Below, piece by piece: positions 25,434 to 34,923 of a DNA stretch of 64,000 bases. The DNA comes from Saprospiraceae bacterium (GTDB taxonomy: Bacteria; Bacteroidota; Bacteroidia; Chitinophagales; Saprospiraceae). The position numbers and the translations under genes are program-made. Every line of letters begins with the position of its first letter. Positions within the stretch are counted from its first letter, which is position 1. The stretch lies in NCBI GenBank assembly GCA_019187225.1, contig JABAQQ010000041.1, positions 81,968 through 145,967 of the forward strand. The letters run 5' to 3'. Below the pieces are notes generated by a model. That model ran no database searches, had not been told where the DNA came from, and was given only the letters and a program-made list of their open reading frames with translations.

Positions 25434-26729
25434 TCAATGCCGCAACAACCATTCTTTAAAAGAAGCGTAATCCGGTTTCATTCGGACTGCGGTTTTTTCC
25501 TTGTTCGCCAGTGTCGCCAACCGCTCGGGAATGACAATTTTTCTCCCCAGAATTATCTCCACATCTTCTGCAAATTTGGCAGGGTGGGCGGTTTCGAGAA
25601 CAACACCCGTACAAACATTTTGCTTTTGATATTTCCGAAGCGCAAGGTATCCAACCGTCCCATGCGGGTCCAATACATAGTTGTGTCGCTTGTCCGCTTC
25701 CTGCATTGCCTCTCTTGTTTCTTCGTCTGAAAAACTGAAGCCAACTACGTCTTCGCGCATCATGTTCCACGTGGAACAATACAAATCCAGCATCCGGGTA
25801 AAATTAGACGGAGCCCCTACGTCCATCGCATTGCTCAGTGTCCGGACAGAAGGACGAGGATGGTATTTCCCCGTTTCCAGGTATTCCGGTATCACATCAT
25901 TCGCATTGGTTGCGGCGACGAATTGATGTACGGGCAAACCCATCTTCCTGGCAAAAAGCCCGGCGGTCAGATTTCCGAAGTTGCCCGAAGGCACGGAGAA
26001 AACCAATGGGGAGGGCAACGGTGTTACCTGTTTGTACGCTTCAAAATAGTAAAACGACTGCGGGATCAGCCGGGCAATGTTGATGCTATTGGCCGAACTC
26101 AGCCGTAGTTTATCTGTGACATTTGCATCCAGAAATGCTGCTTTGACCAATGCCTGGCAATCGTCGAAAGTTCCTTCCATTTCCAATGCCGTAATGTTGT
26201 GACCCAACGTCGTCAGTTGTTTTTCCTGCAAGGGACTGACTTTTCCGGAAGGGTAAAGTATGACCACGCGGATACCCGGTGTTCGATGAAAACCTGCGGC
26301 CACCGCTCCGCCAGTATCGCCCGAAGTGGCAACGAGGATAGTCAGTTCTTGGTCCTCTCCGCGATTGAGCCACGACATGGTCTGAGCCATAAAGCGTGCA
26401 CCAAAATCCTTGAAGGCAAGGGATGGCCCGTGAAACAATTCAAGTATGTAGGTATCATCATCCAACCTTACCAGCGGGGCGGGAAAGTCAATGGCATTCC
26501 GGATGATGTTTTTTAAATCCGGATCCGGAATGGCATCCTGCAAAAGGTTTTTGGCAACGGTAAAAGATATCTCCTGAAACGAGTATTTCTTCAATTCCCT
26601 GATAAAGCGCCCGGGTAGCGCAGGTATCTCAACCGGCATAAAAAGTCCGTTGTCGTCGGGCAAACCTTTCATCACCGCCTCCCGGAAGGAGACACGCAGG
26701 TTGTGGTTATTCGTGCTGTAGAGTTGCAT
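25434..26729 (-). CDS. thrC: Threonine synthase
   Basis: Threonine synthase converts O-phosphohomoserine to threonine with PLP. The N-terminus (MQLYSTNNHNLRVSFREAVM) and LPDDNGLFMP are typical of the family. The PLP lysine is Lys107 in LAFKDFGARF. ATSGDTGGAVAAGF and the FSVPSGNFGNLTAGL loop are present. Length is 431 residues. It stands apart from other threonine-pathway genes. An exact parS-like 16-mer lies inside the coding region at 25763-25778 and encodes YCSTWN. Confidence 0.94.
   Translation of the reverse strand: MQLYSTNNHNLRVSFREAVMKGLPDDNGLFMPVEIPALPGRFIRELKKYSFQEISFTVAKNLLQDAIPDPDLKNIIRNAIDFPAPLVRLDDDTYILELFHGPSLAFKDFGARFMAQTMSWLNRGEDQELTILVATSGDTGGAVAAGFHRTPGIRVVILYPSGKVSPLQEKQLTTLGHNITALEMEGTFDDCQALVKAAFLDANVTDKLRLSSANSINIARLIPQSFYYFEAYKQVTPLPSPLVFSVPSGNFGNLTAGLFARKMGLPVHQFVAATNANDVIPEYLETGKYHPRPSVRTLSNAMDVGAPSNFTRMLDLYCSTWNMMREDVVGFSFSDEETREAMQEADKRHNYVLDPHGTVGYLALRKYQKQNVCTGVVLETAHPAKFAEDVEIILGRKIVIPERLATLANKEKTAVRMKPDYASFKEWLLRH
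25763..25778. promoter_or_regulatory. parS: Second parS-like site, inside thrC
   Basis: TGTTCCACGTGGAACA is identical to the central 16 bp of the palindrome at 25328-25359. Here it lies inside the thrC reading frame. Two exact copies of such a 16-bp palindrome within 430 bp are unlikely by chance and fit a small parS cluster close to the replication origin. Confidence 0.7.
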
Positions 26730-26787
26730 GGGTCGTGTTGCGATTCAGGCGGCGACTGCGAGTCACCGTCTGAGTTGGAAAGAGAAG

Positions 26788-28389
26788 TTAAATTTTCGTG
26801 ATCACAAATTCCACCCTCCGATTCTGCGCACGCAGTTCGTCTGTGCTGTTGTCATTGAGCGGATACTTAGGGCCGTAACCCACCGTGGCAATCCGTTTCG
26901 GGTCAATGCCTTTTTGCACCAAAAAATCTTTGATGGCTTCGGCTCGTTCTTCTGAAAGCCGGAGCAAATCCTCCGCTTTACCAACGTTGTCCGTGTGACC
27001 TTCCACTCGGATTTGAAGCCCCGGCATTTCGGTCAGGGTAGCGGCGAGTCGCTCCAGTTCGCTGTAGGATTCTTCCAAAATAACGGGTTTGGACTGCTGG
27101 AAAAATATCGGAAGCAATTCGATTTTGGCATTTACCTCCAGCGGATCCATTGGAAGATTGAGGTAATGTTCATCGAAGTAATAATAATCGCGGCGAAAAA
27201 ATATTTCCTCGACCGATCCCGTAAATCCGGGCTTTTCAGGTTTCAAATGAAATTTCACACCTTTAGGCACTTTCAGGCGAAAAGTGCCATCGGTCGCGGT
27301 GATAGCATTGGCCGCGTTGCCATCCGTCCAGTAGCGAACCTGTGCCTTAGGGAGAATATTTTTGGTCTTGCGATTAATGACACGACCGATGATCTCGATT
27401 TCCGTTGGTTGCGGTGGTGCAATTTGCACCCGAAATATATCGCTGTTGCCGTCGCGTTTCGAAGTGAAGTAGAGATAACCGGAAGTCATGTTGAAATACG
27501 GCTGACCGTCGTCGGCAAAGGAGTTGATGGGTTCGACGGCTTTATAGGGCGCCGACCAGTTTTTCCAGCTATCGTCGAGACGCCGGCAAATGTAGATATC
27601 GCTGCCGCCGGAGCGATTGGAAGAAAAAAACAGGGTGGTATTGTCTTCCGATAAAAACGGCGAAGTCTCGCGCATGGGCGAGTTCACAGCATTGCCCAAA
27701 TGCTGCGGCGCGCTCCACTTGTTCTCGCCTTCGCGGAAGCACACGTACAAATCCATATCCTTCGAGTCGAAACGGTTGGCCGAAAGGATCAGTACTTGTC
27801 CGTCAAAACTCATGGTCAGGCTCACATCGGAGGTGATGGTATAAAAATCTTTGATCTCCACAGGCTTCGGAAAGCCCCAGGTACTGTCGCTGAGCCGGCG
27901 GACAATCGAAAAGCCACGACTCATGTTCCCCCGTGCATCGAACTGATTGACGACGTAGAATGCGTTCGGGTCGGGCGTAATGGTAACGATGCTGTTGGGC
28001 AAGGCGTTGTTGAGGGGATAACCGGGGTGCATCGGAACTTCAAAACCGGAAGAATCCACCCGGACTGCCCACACGTCCTGATTGTAAGGGGAGCGCACGG
28101 GGTTGTAGACAGCCGTTCCTGCCATTTCAGTATAAATACTTGCCAGCATACGTTCGTACCGTTCCGGGGAAAGCGTTTTGGATTGCTCGATACTGTCCAG
28201 CAAAAAAGTGTGTTCGAACTCCGGATAACCGACGCGGGTAAAGTACAAGGTCCTGCCATCGCGGCTCGGCACAGGCGTGATCTCATCGTAGATGGAATTG
28301 ATGAAATCGGGGAGTTTTTCCAACTTAAAGTCTTGTGCAACAATGGATTGGAACGTAGCAAGAAAAAGAACGAGGAAAAAATTTTTCAT
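26788..28389 (-). CDS. OmpA-family outer-membrane protein with WD40-like (PD40) propeller
   Basis: A signal peptide precedes a PD40/TolB-like propeller at about residues 35-310 (SRDGRTLYFTR, LSEDNTTLFFSSNRSGGSDI, GYLYFTSKRDGNSDIF). A carboxypeptidase-regulatory-like beta domain follows at about 330-400. The C-terminus (about 425-533) is an OmpA/MotB peptidoglycan-binding domain with VEGHTDNVG and NRRVEFV. This arrangement is typical of Bacteroidota cell-envelope proteins, some of them linked to the T9SS (PorE-like). The start at 28389 (MKNFFLVL) gives the normal signal peptide; a GTG two codons upstream is possible. It is divergent from the Crp-like regulator. Confidence 0.88.
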   Translation of the reverse strand: MKNFFLVLFLATFQSIVAQDFKLEKLPDFINSIYDEITPVPSRDGRTLYFTRVGYPEFEHTFLLDSIEQSKTLSPERYERMLASIYTEMAGTAVYNPVRSPYNQDVWAVRVDSSGFEVPMHPGYPLNNALPNSIVTITPDPNAFYVVNQFDARGNMSRGFSIVRRLSDSTWGFPKPVEIKDFYTITSDVSLTMSFDGQVLILSANRFDSKDMDLYVCFREGENKWSAPQHLGNAVNSPMRETSPFLSEDNTTLFFSSNRSGGSDIYICRRLDDSWKNWSAPYKAVEPINSFADDGQPYFNMTSGYLYFTSKRDGNSDIFRVQIAPPQPTEIEIIGRVINRKTKNILPKAQVRYWTDGNAANAITATDGTFRLKVPKGVKFHLKPEKPGFTGSVEEIFFRRDYYYFDEHYLNLPMDPLEVNAKIELLPIFFQQSKPVILEESYSELERLAATLTEMPGLQIRVEGHTDNVGKAEDLLRLSEERAEAIKDFLVQKGIDPKRIATVGYGPKYPLNDNSTDELRAQNRRVEFVITKI

Positions 28390-28484
28390 AAGCACGGCAA
28401 AATTACGGTTGCCTATTGAAACGGCGTAGGTTCATTCATTGTACAAAACCCGTTAATTTTATCCCGAAAAAATCATTCAACCCA

Positions 28485-29072
28485 TTGGATTTTGACCTCC
28501 TCATTTCGAACATTTCTCAGCATGTGCGTCTCAATCGCGCTGAATGGGATTTATTTACATCCCTTTTAGAAGCCAGGTCGATTCGAAAAAAGGAATTCCT
28601 TCTCAGAGAAGGAGAGGTGTGTCGGTACGACTATTTTGTCAGAAAAGGTTGTCTGAAAGTCTGCTACACGGATGAAAAAGGAGCGGAATGTATCATCAAG
28701 TTTGCAATCGAAAACTGGTGGGTCATAGATCTGGACAGTTTCCTGAATTACATGCCATCTTTTTACTACATACAGGCAGTGGAAGATACGGAACTGTTCC
28801 AGCTCAGCAAGTCCAATTACGACTTGTTGCACGAGCGAATACCCGCGATGCAGCAATTCTCGAATAAGAGATGGCAGGAAGGATTTATAGCGCTTCAAAA
28901 ACGCATCTCCCAAAATTTGTCGCTTACCGCCGAGGAGCGATACGCTCACTTCAAATTAAAGTATCCCAGCCTGGAACAACGTATCCCTCAAAAACTCATC
29001 GCCGCATATATTGGCGTCACACCGGAATTTCTGAGCGTATTAAGAAAAAAGTGGGCGACTTCGCTTTCTTAA
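28485..29072 (+). CDS. Crp/Fnr-family transcriptional regulator
   Basis: A cyclic-nucleotide-binding-like beta-barrel (RKKEFLLREGEVCRYDYFVR, then KGCLKVCYTDEKGAE) is followed by a dimerisation helix and a short C-terminal helix-turn-helix (RIPQKLIAAYIGVTPEFLSV). No ATG is in frame near the expected N-terminus. A TTG at 28485 gives the usual 195-residue length; the frame is open to another TTG at 28416. The ligand is unknown: Bacteroidota members usually lack cAMP contacts and no Fe-S cysteines are seen. It is followed by DoxX after 57 bp, which it may control. Confidence 0.82.
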   Translation: MDFDLLISNISQHVRLNRAEWDLFTSLLEARSIRKKEFLLREGEVCRYDYFVRKGCLKVCYTDEKGAECIIKFAIENWWVIDLDSFLNYMPSFYYIQAVEDTELFQLSKSNYDLLHERIPAMQQFSNKRWQEGFIALQKRISQNLSLTAEERYAHFKLKYPSLEQRIPQKLIAAYIGVTPEFLSVLRKKWATSLS

Positions 29073-29129
29073 TGTACCTTAAGTGTTTTCGTTTCTGCCC
29101 GGTCGTCCTTTGCAGTAAAAAATAAGGGC

Positions 29130-29573
29130 ATGAAACAATTTCATTTTTTCACCGATCACAACTTAACAGGCTTAGTATTGCGTCTGACACTTGGCTTCAT
29201 TATGTTGCCGCATGGCGCACAAAAATTGTTTGGCCTCTTTGGAGGCTACGGGTTCAAAGCTACTATGAGTTTCTTTACTGAAACCATGAAATTACCCTGG
29301 ATTATTGCATTCCTTGTAATTGTCATCGAGTTCTTTTGCTCGGTCGGACTCATTGCCGGTTTTAGCAGCAGATCATGCGCAGCGCTGATTTGCATAATCA
29401 TGATTGGCGCCATTGTTACGACCAATTACAGCAACGGTTTTTTTATGAACTGGTCCGGCAATCAAAACGGAGAAGGATTCGAATATCACCTTTTGATAAT
29501 AGGAATCTGTATCGCTTTGATAGTAACTGGCAGCGGTGGATATTCGATAGATGGTTTAATTAGCAGACAGTAG
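29130..29573 (+). CDS. DoxX-family membrane protein
   Basis: This small DoxX-like protein is 147 residues with four predicted membrane helices. The signature LRLTLGFIMLPHGAQKLFGL is followed by FGGYGFKATMSFF and the extracytoplasmic TTNYSNGFFMNW loop. Members are linked to quinone/oxidative-stress or sulfur metabolism, but the reaction is not defined. It follows the Crp/Fnr-like gene on the same strand, a pairing that suggests regulated expression. Confidence 0.85.
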   Translation: MKQFHFFTDHNLTGLVLRLTLGFIMLPHGAQKLFGLFGGYGFKATMSFFTETMKLPWIIAFLVIVIEFFCSVGLIAGFSSRSCAALICIIMIGAIVTTNYSNGFFMNWSGNQNGEGFEYHLLIIGICIALIVTGSGGYSIDGLISRQ

Positions 29574-29637
29574 AAAACCACTATGTGAATCTATAAGAAC
29601 CATATACCCTCATTGTATGCGTCGTTTGCGGACGGAA

Positions 29638-30813
29638 TCAATTCAATCTTTCCCAAATCCCTGCGATTCCCTGCCCGCCTCCGACACAAGCCGTCACCAT
29701 GCCGTATTTCTGATTGCTGCGTCGCATTTCGTTGAGTATCTGCACTGTGAGTTTGGCGCCGGTGCAGCCCAGCGGGTGACCGAGCGCGACGGCACCACCA
29801 TTCACGTTCACAATGTCAGGGTTCAGACCGGCTTCTTTGATCACTGCCAGGGCCTGCGCGGCGAAAGCTTCGTTGAGTTCGATGGCTTCGATGTCGTCGA
29901 GTTTCATGCCAGCCTGCTTGAGGGCTTTGGGGATGGCCGCCACAGGGCCGATACCCATGTAAAGCGGTTCCACTCCTGCCACCGCGCACCCGGCCAGGCG
30001 TGCAACGGGTTGTAACCCAAGTGATTTCATCATTTCTTCCGACATCACCAATACGAAAGCTGCGCCGTCGGAAGTTTGGGAGGAGTTGCCTGCAGTTACT
30101 TTTCCATCGCTGGCGAAGGCCGGACGGAGTTTGGCCAGACCTTCCATCGTCGTGTCGCGGCGAACACCCTCATCCATATCCACGATGTGGAACGACTCTT
30201 TGCGTTTGTCATTTTCGACCCACACATCGGGTACCTTCACCGGCACGATCTCGTCTTTGAATTTACCTGCATCAATGGCGGCGGCGGCACGTTGGTGGCT
30301 GCGCACAGAAAACGCGTCTGCCTCTTCCCGGCTGATATTCCATTTCTGCGACACCGCTTCAGCGGTAAGGCCCATACCCACGAGGTAGTCGGGGGTGTTG
30401 GCGGCGATGTTATAGTTTGGCGCGAGCTTGTAGCCGGTCATGGGAATGAACGACATGCTCTCGGTGCCGCCGGCGACATAACAATGCCCCATGCCTGCGC
30501 GGATCTTGGCGACGGCGATGCTGATGGTTTCGAGGCCGGAAGCGCAATAGCGGTTGACCGTCATACCCGGAACGTCTTTGCCGAGAGCGCGGGTAGAAAT
30601 CAGGCGGCCGATCTGCAAGCCCTGCTCGCCTTCCGGGTTGGCGCAACCGACGATGCAATCGTCTACCATTTTCGGGTCGAGTTGCGGTACCTGGGCGAGC
30701 AAATGTTGGATGACATCTACGGCCAGGTCGTCGGGGCGGTACGATTTGAATCCGCCTTTGCCGGCCTTGCCTACTGCGGAACGGTACCCGGCGATGATAT
30801 ATGCTTCTTGCAT
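29638..30813 (-). CDS. Acetyl-CoA C-acyltransferase (thiolase)
   Basis: The thiolase catalyses reversible condensation or cleavage of acyl-CoAs, here most likely beta-oxidation (FadA-like). The nucleophile Cys90 is in [11 protein letters not shown]. His346 lies in [17 protein letters not shown] and the second catalytic Cys376 in ACVGGGQG. At 391 residues it has the standard length. No FadB or other beta-oxidation gene is adjacent, so a biosynthetic acetoacetyl-CoA thiolase cannot be excluded. Confidence 0.92.
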   Translation of the reverse strand: MQEAYIIAGYRSAVGKAGKGGFKSYRPDDLAVDVIQHLLAQVPQLDPKMVDDCIVGCANPEGEQGLQIGRLISTRALGKDVPGMTVNRYCASGLETISIAVAKIRAGMGHCYVAGGTESMSFIPMTGYKLAPNYNIAANTPDYLVGMGLTAEAVSQKWNISREEADAFSVRSHQRAAAAIDAGKFKDEIVPVKVPDVWVENDKRKESFHIVDMDEGVRRDTTMEGLAKLRPAFASDGKVTAGNSSQTSDGAAFVLVMSEEMMKSLGLQPVARLAGCAVAGVEPLYMGIGPVAAIPKALKQAGMKLDDIEAIELNEAFAAQALAVIKEAGLNPDIVNVNGGAVALGHPLGCTGAKLTVQILNEMRRSNQKYGMVTACVGGGQGIAGIWERLN

Positions 30814-30954
30814 GGTGGCTACAAAGTTTATTGGAATGGGTCAGCGATTTCTTTTTGTTCGATAGCGTAATTTCGCTTCACTGCAAAAGTAAACAGAGTG
30901 ACCGCAAATTCGTTTACCCCGCGAATATCTTAATAATGTTTATTACAAACGCCG

Positions 30955-33336
30955 TCACTCCGACCTGAGTGACGAAACCGGATTCGCCAACGCCGCTCTC
31001 ACACTTTGCACTCCCACCGTCAATACTGCCACGGCGAAAGTTGCCAGCAGGGACATTGCAAAAATGCCCGCCCCGACCGAGATACGGTAGGTATAATCCT
31101 CCAGCCACGCGTTCATCACCCACCAGGCCAGCGGAGCAGCCAGAATAAATGCGATGATAATCAAACGGGTATATTCCTTCCCGAACAACCAAAGGATGCC
31201 GGGAACACTGGCACCGAGCGTTTTGCGGATGCCGATTTCCTTGCGTTTGCGGGTCACTATGAAGGCCGCCAGACCGTACAGACCGAGACAACCGATAAAA
31301 ATGGCTATGCCCGCACATGTGCGCACCAACCTCAGGATCATGTTCTCCGTTTCCAAAAAATCATCCATGCGTTCGTCCATGAAGCGATGTTCGTAGTAAT
31401 GGTCGGGGTAGTGACGCTCCCACACTTCCCTGATCTGCGCCAATGCTGAAGTTGGGTTGCCCGGTATAAGTTGCACGGCACAGGTTTGATAACCGGCAGC
31501 ATAACAATTGATGACAATGGGCGATATCGGTTCTGAAAGTTGCCAGTTGTGAAAATCCCGGATCACACCCACCACCGGCGCCGCCTTCGCTTCGATCGAG
31601 ATCTTCTTGTTCAATATTTCATCGGGCGAAGCGAGGTTGAGTTTTTTAACAAAGGTTTCATTCACAATATATTCACGGGTAGTGTCGCCCGGTTGAAGGT
31701 TGCGCCCTGCCACCAATTGAAGTCCGAACGTTTCAAGATAATTAGCATCTGCCGGTTTTGTGTTCACCAGCCAGGGTTCGCCTTCGGGGCGATTCTCATA
31801 GCGAACGCCCGTCTGGTTGTTGGCGTCGGCTGCGGGCGGTTGGTAACACAAGGACACGCTTTGCACGCCGGCAATCTGCGAGAGTTGTTGTTGCAGGCTT
31901 TTCATATTGTGCCTATCGGGCACTTCGAGCGTAAGCACCGCACCGGGACGAAATCCCCAGTCGGCCTCCTGCGCGTAACGCATTTGTTCTGTGACCACTG
32001 CAGCACCGATTATGAGCACCTGGGAAATGACGAACTGCGAGGACACCAACACCCGGCGCAATGAAAGGCCGCCCATGTTCGGCACATCGGCAGCGGCTTT
32101 CAATGAAACCACCGGGTTGAAACCGGATTGCATCAAACCAGGGTAAAAGCCCGCCAGGAAAGTCAGGAAAATACCCAGAATGACCAGAAATGCTGCCAAA
32201 GCCGTCAGTAATGAAACATCAAAGTGCAGGTTTTCATCGAGCCAGTTGTTCAGATAAGGCAAAGCGATGCGGGCGAGCAAAAATCCGGCGATCAAAGAAG
32301 CAGCAACGATCAACGCCGTCTCGAACATAAATTGCCAGAACAATTGTCCGCGTGTGCTTCCCAACGATTTACGCACGCCCACTTCCCGGATACGGTTAAG
32401 GGCTTGTGCCGTCGCCATATTGACAAAATTGACGCAAGCGGTAATAAGCAGGAACAAGCCGATGAATCCCAGGGCCCAAAGGTATTTTTTGTCCATGCTA
32501 AAGCCGTATTCCGTGTCGAAATGCAGGCCGGGCATGGGCCTGGCTTTGTACGTGAACAGTTCGGGGGATTCCGGATGGGGGTATTTTTTATTGATGAAGG
32601 GCATAAAAGCCTCCAGTTCGCGGATGTCGTGTCCTTCCTTCAACAACGCGAAACAATAGTTATCCCCCCGGGCACCGGCCCAGGAATCGAGGCCATTGGC
32701 CGATGCGGAGGAAGATTTCAGCGTCGCCCAGGAACCGAGGATTTCCTGTTTATAGTCCGTATTGTTGGGCAACTCTTGCATAACCCCTACCACGCGCAAG
32801 TCAGTTTCGTTGTTGAGGCGCAGAATCTTTCCAAGGGCGTTGGTTGAGCCGAAATATTTTTGCGCCAGCTTTTCGGAGATCACTACCGTATTGGGTTCGG
32901 CCAGGGCGCCGCCGTCGCCGTGGAGCAGCGGTAGATCCAGGATTTCGAGGTATTCCGGTTCCACCCAGGCGAATTTTTCCGTCTCTTTGAATTTTTCCTT
33001 TTCTCCCCCGTCATTGACAACGCTGACAAGTACCTCATCCTGTCCCGAGCGCATGGCTGTTTTTTCCAAAAAAGCGCACTCCGCGCGGAGTGTCTTCGAC
33101 ATTGGGGTTGGCACGCCGGAAAAGGGCATCAGGGTCTCCGTTCGCACGTCCATTACGACGCGGGCCGTGCGACCTGCATTCTTGTGGTAGGTATCGTAAC
33201 TGAGGTGATATCGGATGAGCGCGAAGATCAGGATGCCGCAGGCAACGCTCAACCCCAATCCGAGCACGTTGAGCAGTACATAATCGCGTTGTTTTGAGAT
33301 TTTACGAAGGGCGACGGTGAGGTAGTTGTGGATCAT
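30955..33336 (-). CDS. FtsX/MacB-type ABC transporter permease
   Basis: The 793-residue protein begins with MIHNYLTVALRKISKQRDY, the typical start of Bacteroidota FtsX-like permeases. It contains a transmembrane helix at about 20-42, a periplasmic MacB_PCD domain, then two FtsX blocks with helices near 280-400 and 675-785. The repeated motif RIREVGVRKSLGSTR / RKRKEIGIRKTLGAS marks each block. It probably exports a peptide, antibiotic or lipoprotein, or acts as a signalling complex with a separate ATPase. No ATPase gene is adjacent. Confidence 0.9.
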   Translation of the reverse strand: MIHNYLTVALRKISKQRDYVLLNVLGLGLSVACGILIFALIRYHLSYDTYHKNAGRTARVVMDVRTETLMPFSGVPTPMSKTLRAECAFLEKTAMRSGQDEVLVSVVNDGGEKEKFKETEKFAWVEPEYLEILDLPLLHGDGGALAEPNTVVISEKLAQKYFGSTNALGKILRLNNETDLRVVGVMQELPNNTDYKQEILGSWATLKSSSASANGLDSWAGARGDNYCFALLKEGHDIRELEAFMPFINKKYPHPESPELFTYKARPMPGLHFDTEYGFSMDKKYLWALGFIGLFLLITACVNFVNMATAQALNRIREVGVRKSLGSTRGQLFWQFMFETALIVAASLIAGFLLARIALPYLNNWLDENLHFDVSLLTALAAFLVILGIFLTFLAGFYPGLMQSGFNPVVSLKAAADVPNMGGLSLRRVLVSSQFVISQVLIIGAAVVTEQMRYAQEADWGFRPGAVLTLEVPDRHNMKSLQQQLSQIAGVQSVSLCYQPPAADANNQTGVRYENRPEGEPWLVNTKPADANYLETFGLQLVAGRNLQPGDTTREYIVNETFVKKLNLASPDEILNKKISIEAKAAPVVGVIRDFHNWQLSEPISPIVINCYAAGYQTCAVQLIPGNPTSALAQIREVWERHYPDHYYEHRFMDERMDDFLETENMILRLVRTCAGIAIFIGCLGLYGLAAFIVTRKRKEIGIRKTLGASVPGILWLFGKEYTRLIIIAFILAAPLAWWVMNAWLEDYTYRISVGAGIFAMSLLATFAVAVLTVGVQSVRAALANPVSSLRSE

Positions 33337-33361
33337 TCTTTTGTAAATCTTTCTTTTCCCG

Positions 33362-33423
33362 GATGTAAAAATCCCCTTTTTGTGTTGTGATAATGGAAAG
33401 ACCGCCTAAGAGATTTTTACATC
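33362..33423. repeat. Inverted repeat, 12-bp perfect arms
   Basis: GATGTAAAAATC (33362-33373) is the complement of 33412-33423, with 38 nt between. It lies in the 133-bp gap between two minus-strand genes, the YedK-like gene and the permease. No T tract follows. Role unknown. Confidence 0.55.
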
Positions 33424-33469
33424 ATGGAAAAGGAGGATTGTGGGTTTTGAAAGTGGAACATATCAGCAG

Positions 33470-34150
33470 TCAGAACAGTCGCCACTCATCGCTCATTTCT
33501 TCCTGCAAATCCGGAGCATCATATCCGGGTTTGTTCAATTTTTCCGATACACGGTACAGGGTAAGGGAGTTGTCAGCAACAGGGTGCATCAGTTGAAGAA
33601 TGGAATCGGGCGGCAAGTCCGCCAACCAGGATTGCTGTGCTTCCCGGCCGGTCAAAATCACAGGCATTCGGTTGTGCAGGGCCGACATTTCGCGGTTGGG
33701 GGTAGTCGTAATGATAGAAAAAGTGCGTTTGACTTCAGCGCCGTGTTTCCACTCATCCCAAATTCCGGCCATAAACATCAGGTCGCCAATTTGCAGCAAT
33801 ATCCGGTAGGGGATTTTTCTTCCGCCCGGCTCATGGCGCCATTCGTAAAAACTGTCGGCCGGCACGAGGCATCTTCGACTGTGAACCGGTTCGCGGAAAG
33901 AAGGTTTTTCTTCGATGCCTTCAGCGCGGGCATTGATGAGTTTGCCATTGTTTTTGCCGTCAGCGCTCCAGTGCGGTACGAGTCCCCAATTCATCGTTTG
34001 CAAAGCGCCGGGATTGTCGTTGGCGATTACATAAGCCGGGTGCGTCGGCGCGATATTGAAACTGATCTTCAATTCCGCCGGGCGCTGGATGTCGCGCAGT
34101 TGGGTGTCGAGTTGTTTGGGTTTTGGGGCGAAGGAGTAGCGACCGCACAT
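33470..34150 (-). CDS. yedK: SOS response-associated peptidase (YedK/HMCES-like abasic-site DNA-protein crosslink protein)
   Basis: The protein starts MCGRYSF; the family uses Cys2, freed by Met removal, to crosslink to abasic sites in single-stranded DNA. NARAEGIEEKPSF, the catalytic Glu in VPADSFYEW, and the conserved His in ALHNRMPVIL are present. Length 226 is normal. It is cytoplasmic and protects stalled forks. It lies immediately next to the putative replication origin region. Confidence 0.92.
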   Translation of the reverse strand: MCGRYSFAPKPKQLDTQLRDIQRPAELKISFNIAPTHPAYVIANDNPGALQTMNWGLVPHWSADGKNNGKLINARAEGIEEKPSFREPVHSRRCLVPADSFYEWRHEPGGRKIPYRILLQIGDLMFMAGIWDEWKHGAEVKRTFSIITTTPNREMSALHNRMPVILTGREAQQSWLADLPPDSILQLMHPVADNSLTLYRVSEKLNKPGYDAPDLQEEMSDEWRLF

Positions 34151-34346
34151 GGTTGGTGATTGGTTATCAGTTATTGGTTATCGGAATACCCGGAGGTTTT
34201 GTTTTATGGATTGCAGGTTTTTATACAAGAAAAATCCGCTTTTTACAAATCATGTTGGGTAAATTGAGCAGGAAAATTTACAATTTATTCATTTTCAAAA
34301 CGTTCAGCGGAAAAACAGATTGTTTCGGGATGTTACAAACAGTAGG

Positions 34347-34768
34347 GATTTTTATATATTTAAAGGTTTTATCTTCAGTGACCAGGCAAATTATCTTATA
34401 GGTGCATAAATGTGGAAAACTGTGTGCTTTACCCACCTTATTCCACATTTACCCGTTGGATATCACCAGACATTTTAAAAAATGTGTCTGCAGTGTGAAT
34501 AGGACGGCGTTTATTCTGCACACATTCACACAAGCGCACGTAAAGAAAAGGTAAACACCCGGTTTTTGAACATTTGATAACCTGGTTGTTTAAAACGTTA
34601 TAAATCATTGATTCAAAAAGTGTCGCACCGTGGATAACATGTGCATGAAACGGGTAACTGTTTTGGAAAATGCAAATGCAATGATGCGTTACGACGTTTT
34701 CCACAAATTAACAGCCCTGATGATGGCCGCAGGCCTGAGATATTTAAACTCATTAAAACTTATAACGG
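34347..34768. other. oriC: Candidate chromosomal replication origin (AT-rich gap with DnaA-box-like sites)
   Basis: The gene-free stretch 34151-34923 is strongly AT-rich, with a possible unwinding element at 34347-34376 (GATTTTTATATATTTAAAGG). DnaA-box-like 9-mers, compared with TTATCCACA: TTATGCACC (minus, 34401-34409), TTTTCCACA (minus, 34411-34419), TATTCCACA (34439-34447), TTCTGCACA (34514-34522), TTATCCACG (minus, 34629-34637) and TTTTCCACA (34697-34705). Four of them differ from consensus at one position. With two parS sites 9 kb away this supports an origin, but none of the boxes is perfect and dnaA itself is not in the window. Confidence 0.5.
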
Positions 34769-34806
34769 ATAATGGCATTGCGGAAAAGTAAAATGAAGAA
34801 GGGTTT

Positions 34807-34814
34807 TACTTTTG
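34807..34814 (+). promoter_or_regulatory. Candidate -7 element of the haem A synthase gene
   Basis: TACTTTTG fits TAnnTTTG. A TTG lies 26 bp upstream (34778-34780), longer than the usual spacer. If used, the leader would contain the palindrome at 34833-34906. Confidence 0.4.
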
Positions 34815-34832
34815 TTTGAAAAAATGGGAGAC

Positions 34833-34906
34833 GTTGGACGGTTAGACTTTTGACGTTGGACAATCCTGATTTCATCATCGCGCTCTCCAAAGTCTAACCG
34901 TCCAAC
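34833..34906. repeat. Inverted repeat, 18-bp perfect arms, just upstream of haem A synthase
   Basis: GTTGGACGGTTAGACTTT (34833-34850) is exactly complementary to 34889-34906, with 38 nt between. It ends 17 bp before the ATG of the next gene, so in RNA it would form a strong leader hairpin. A partial extra copy, GACGTTGGAC, lies in the loop. It resembles the other intergenic palindromes in design but not in sequence. Confidence 0.75.
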
Positions 34907-34923
34907 ATCAAAAATCACGAGAC

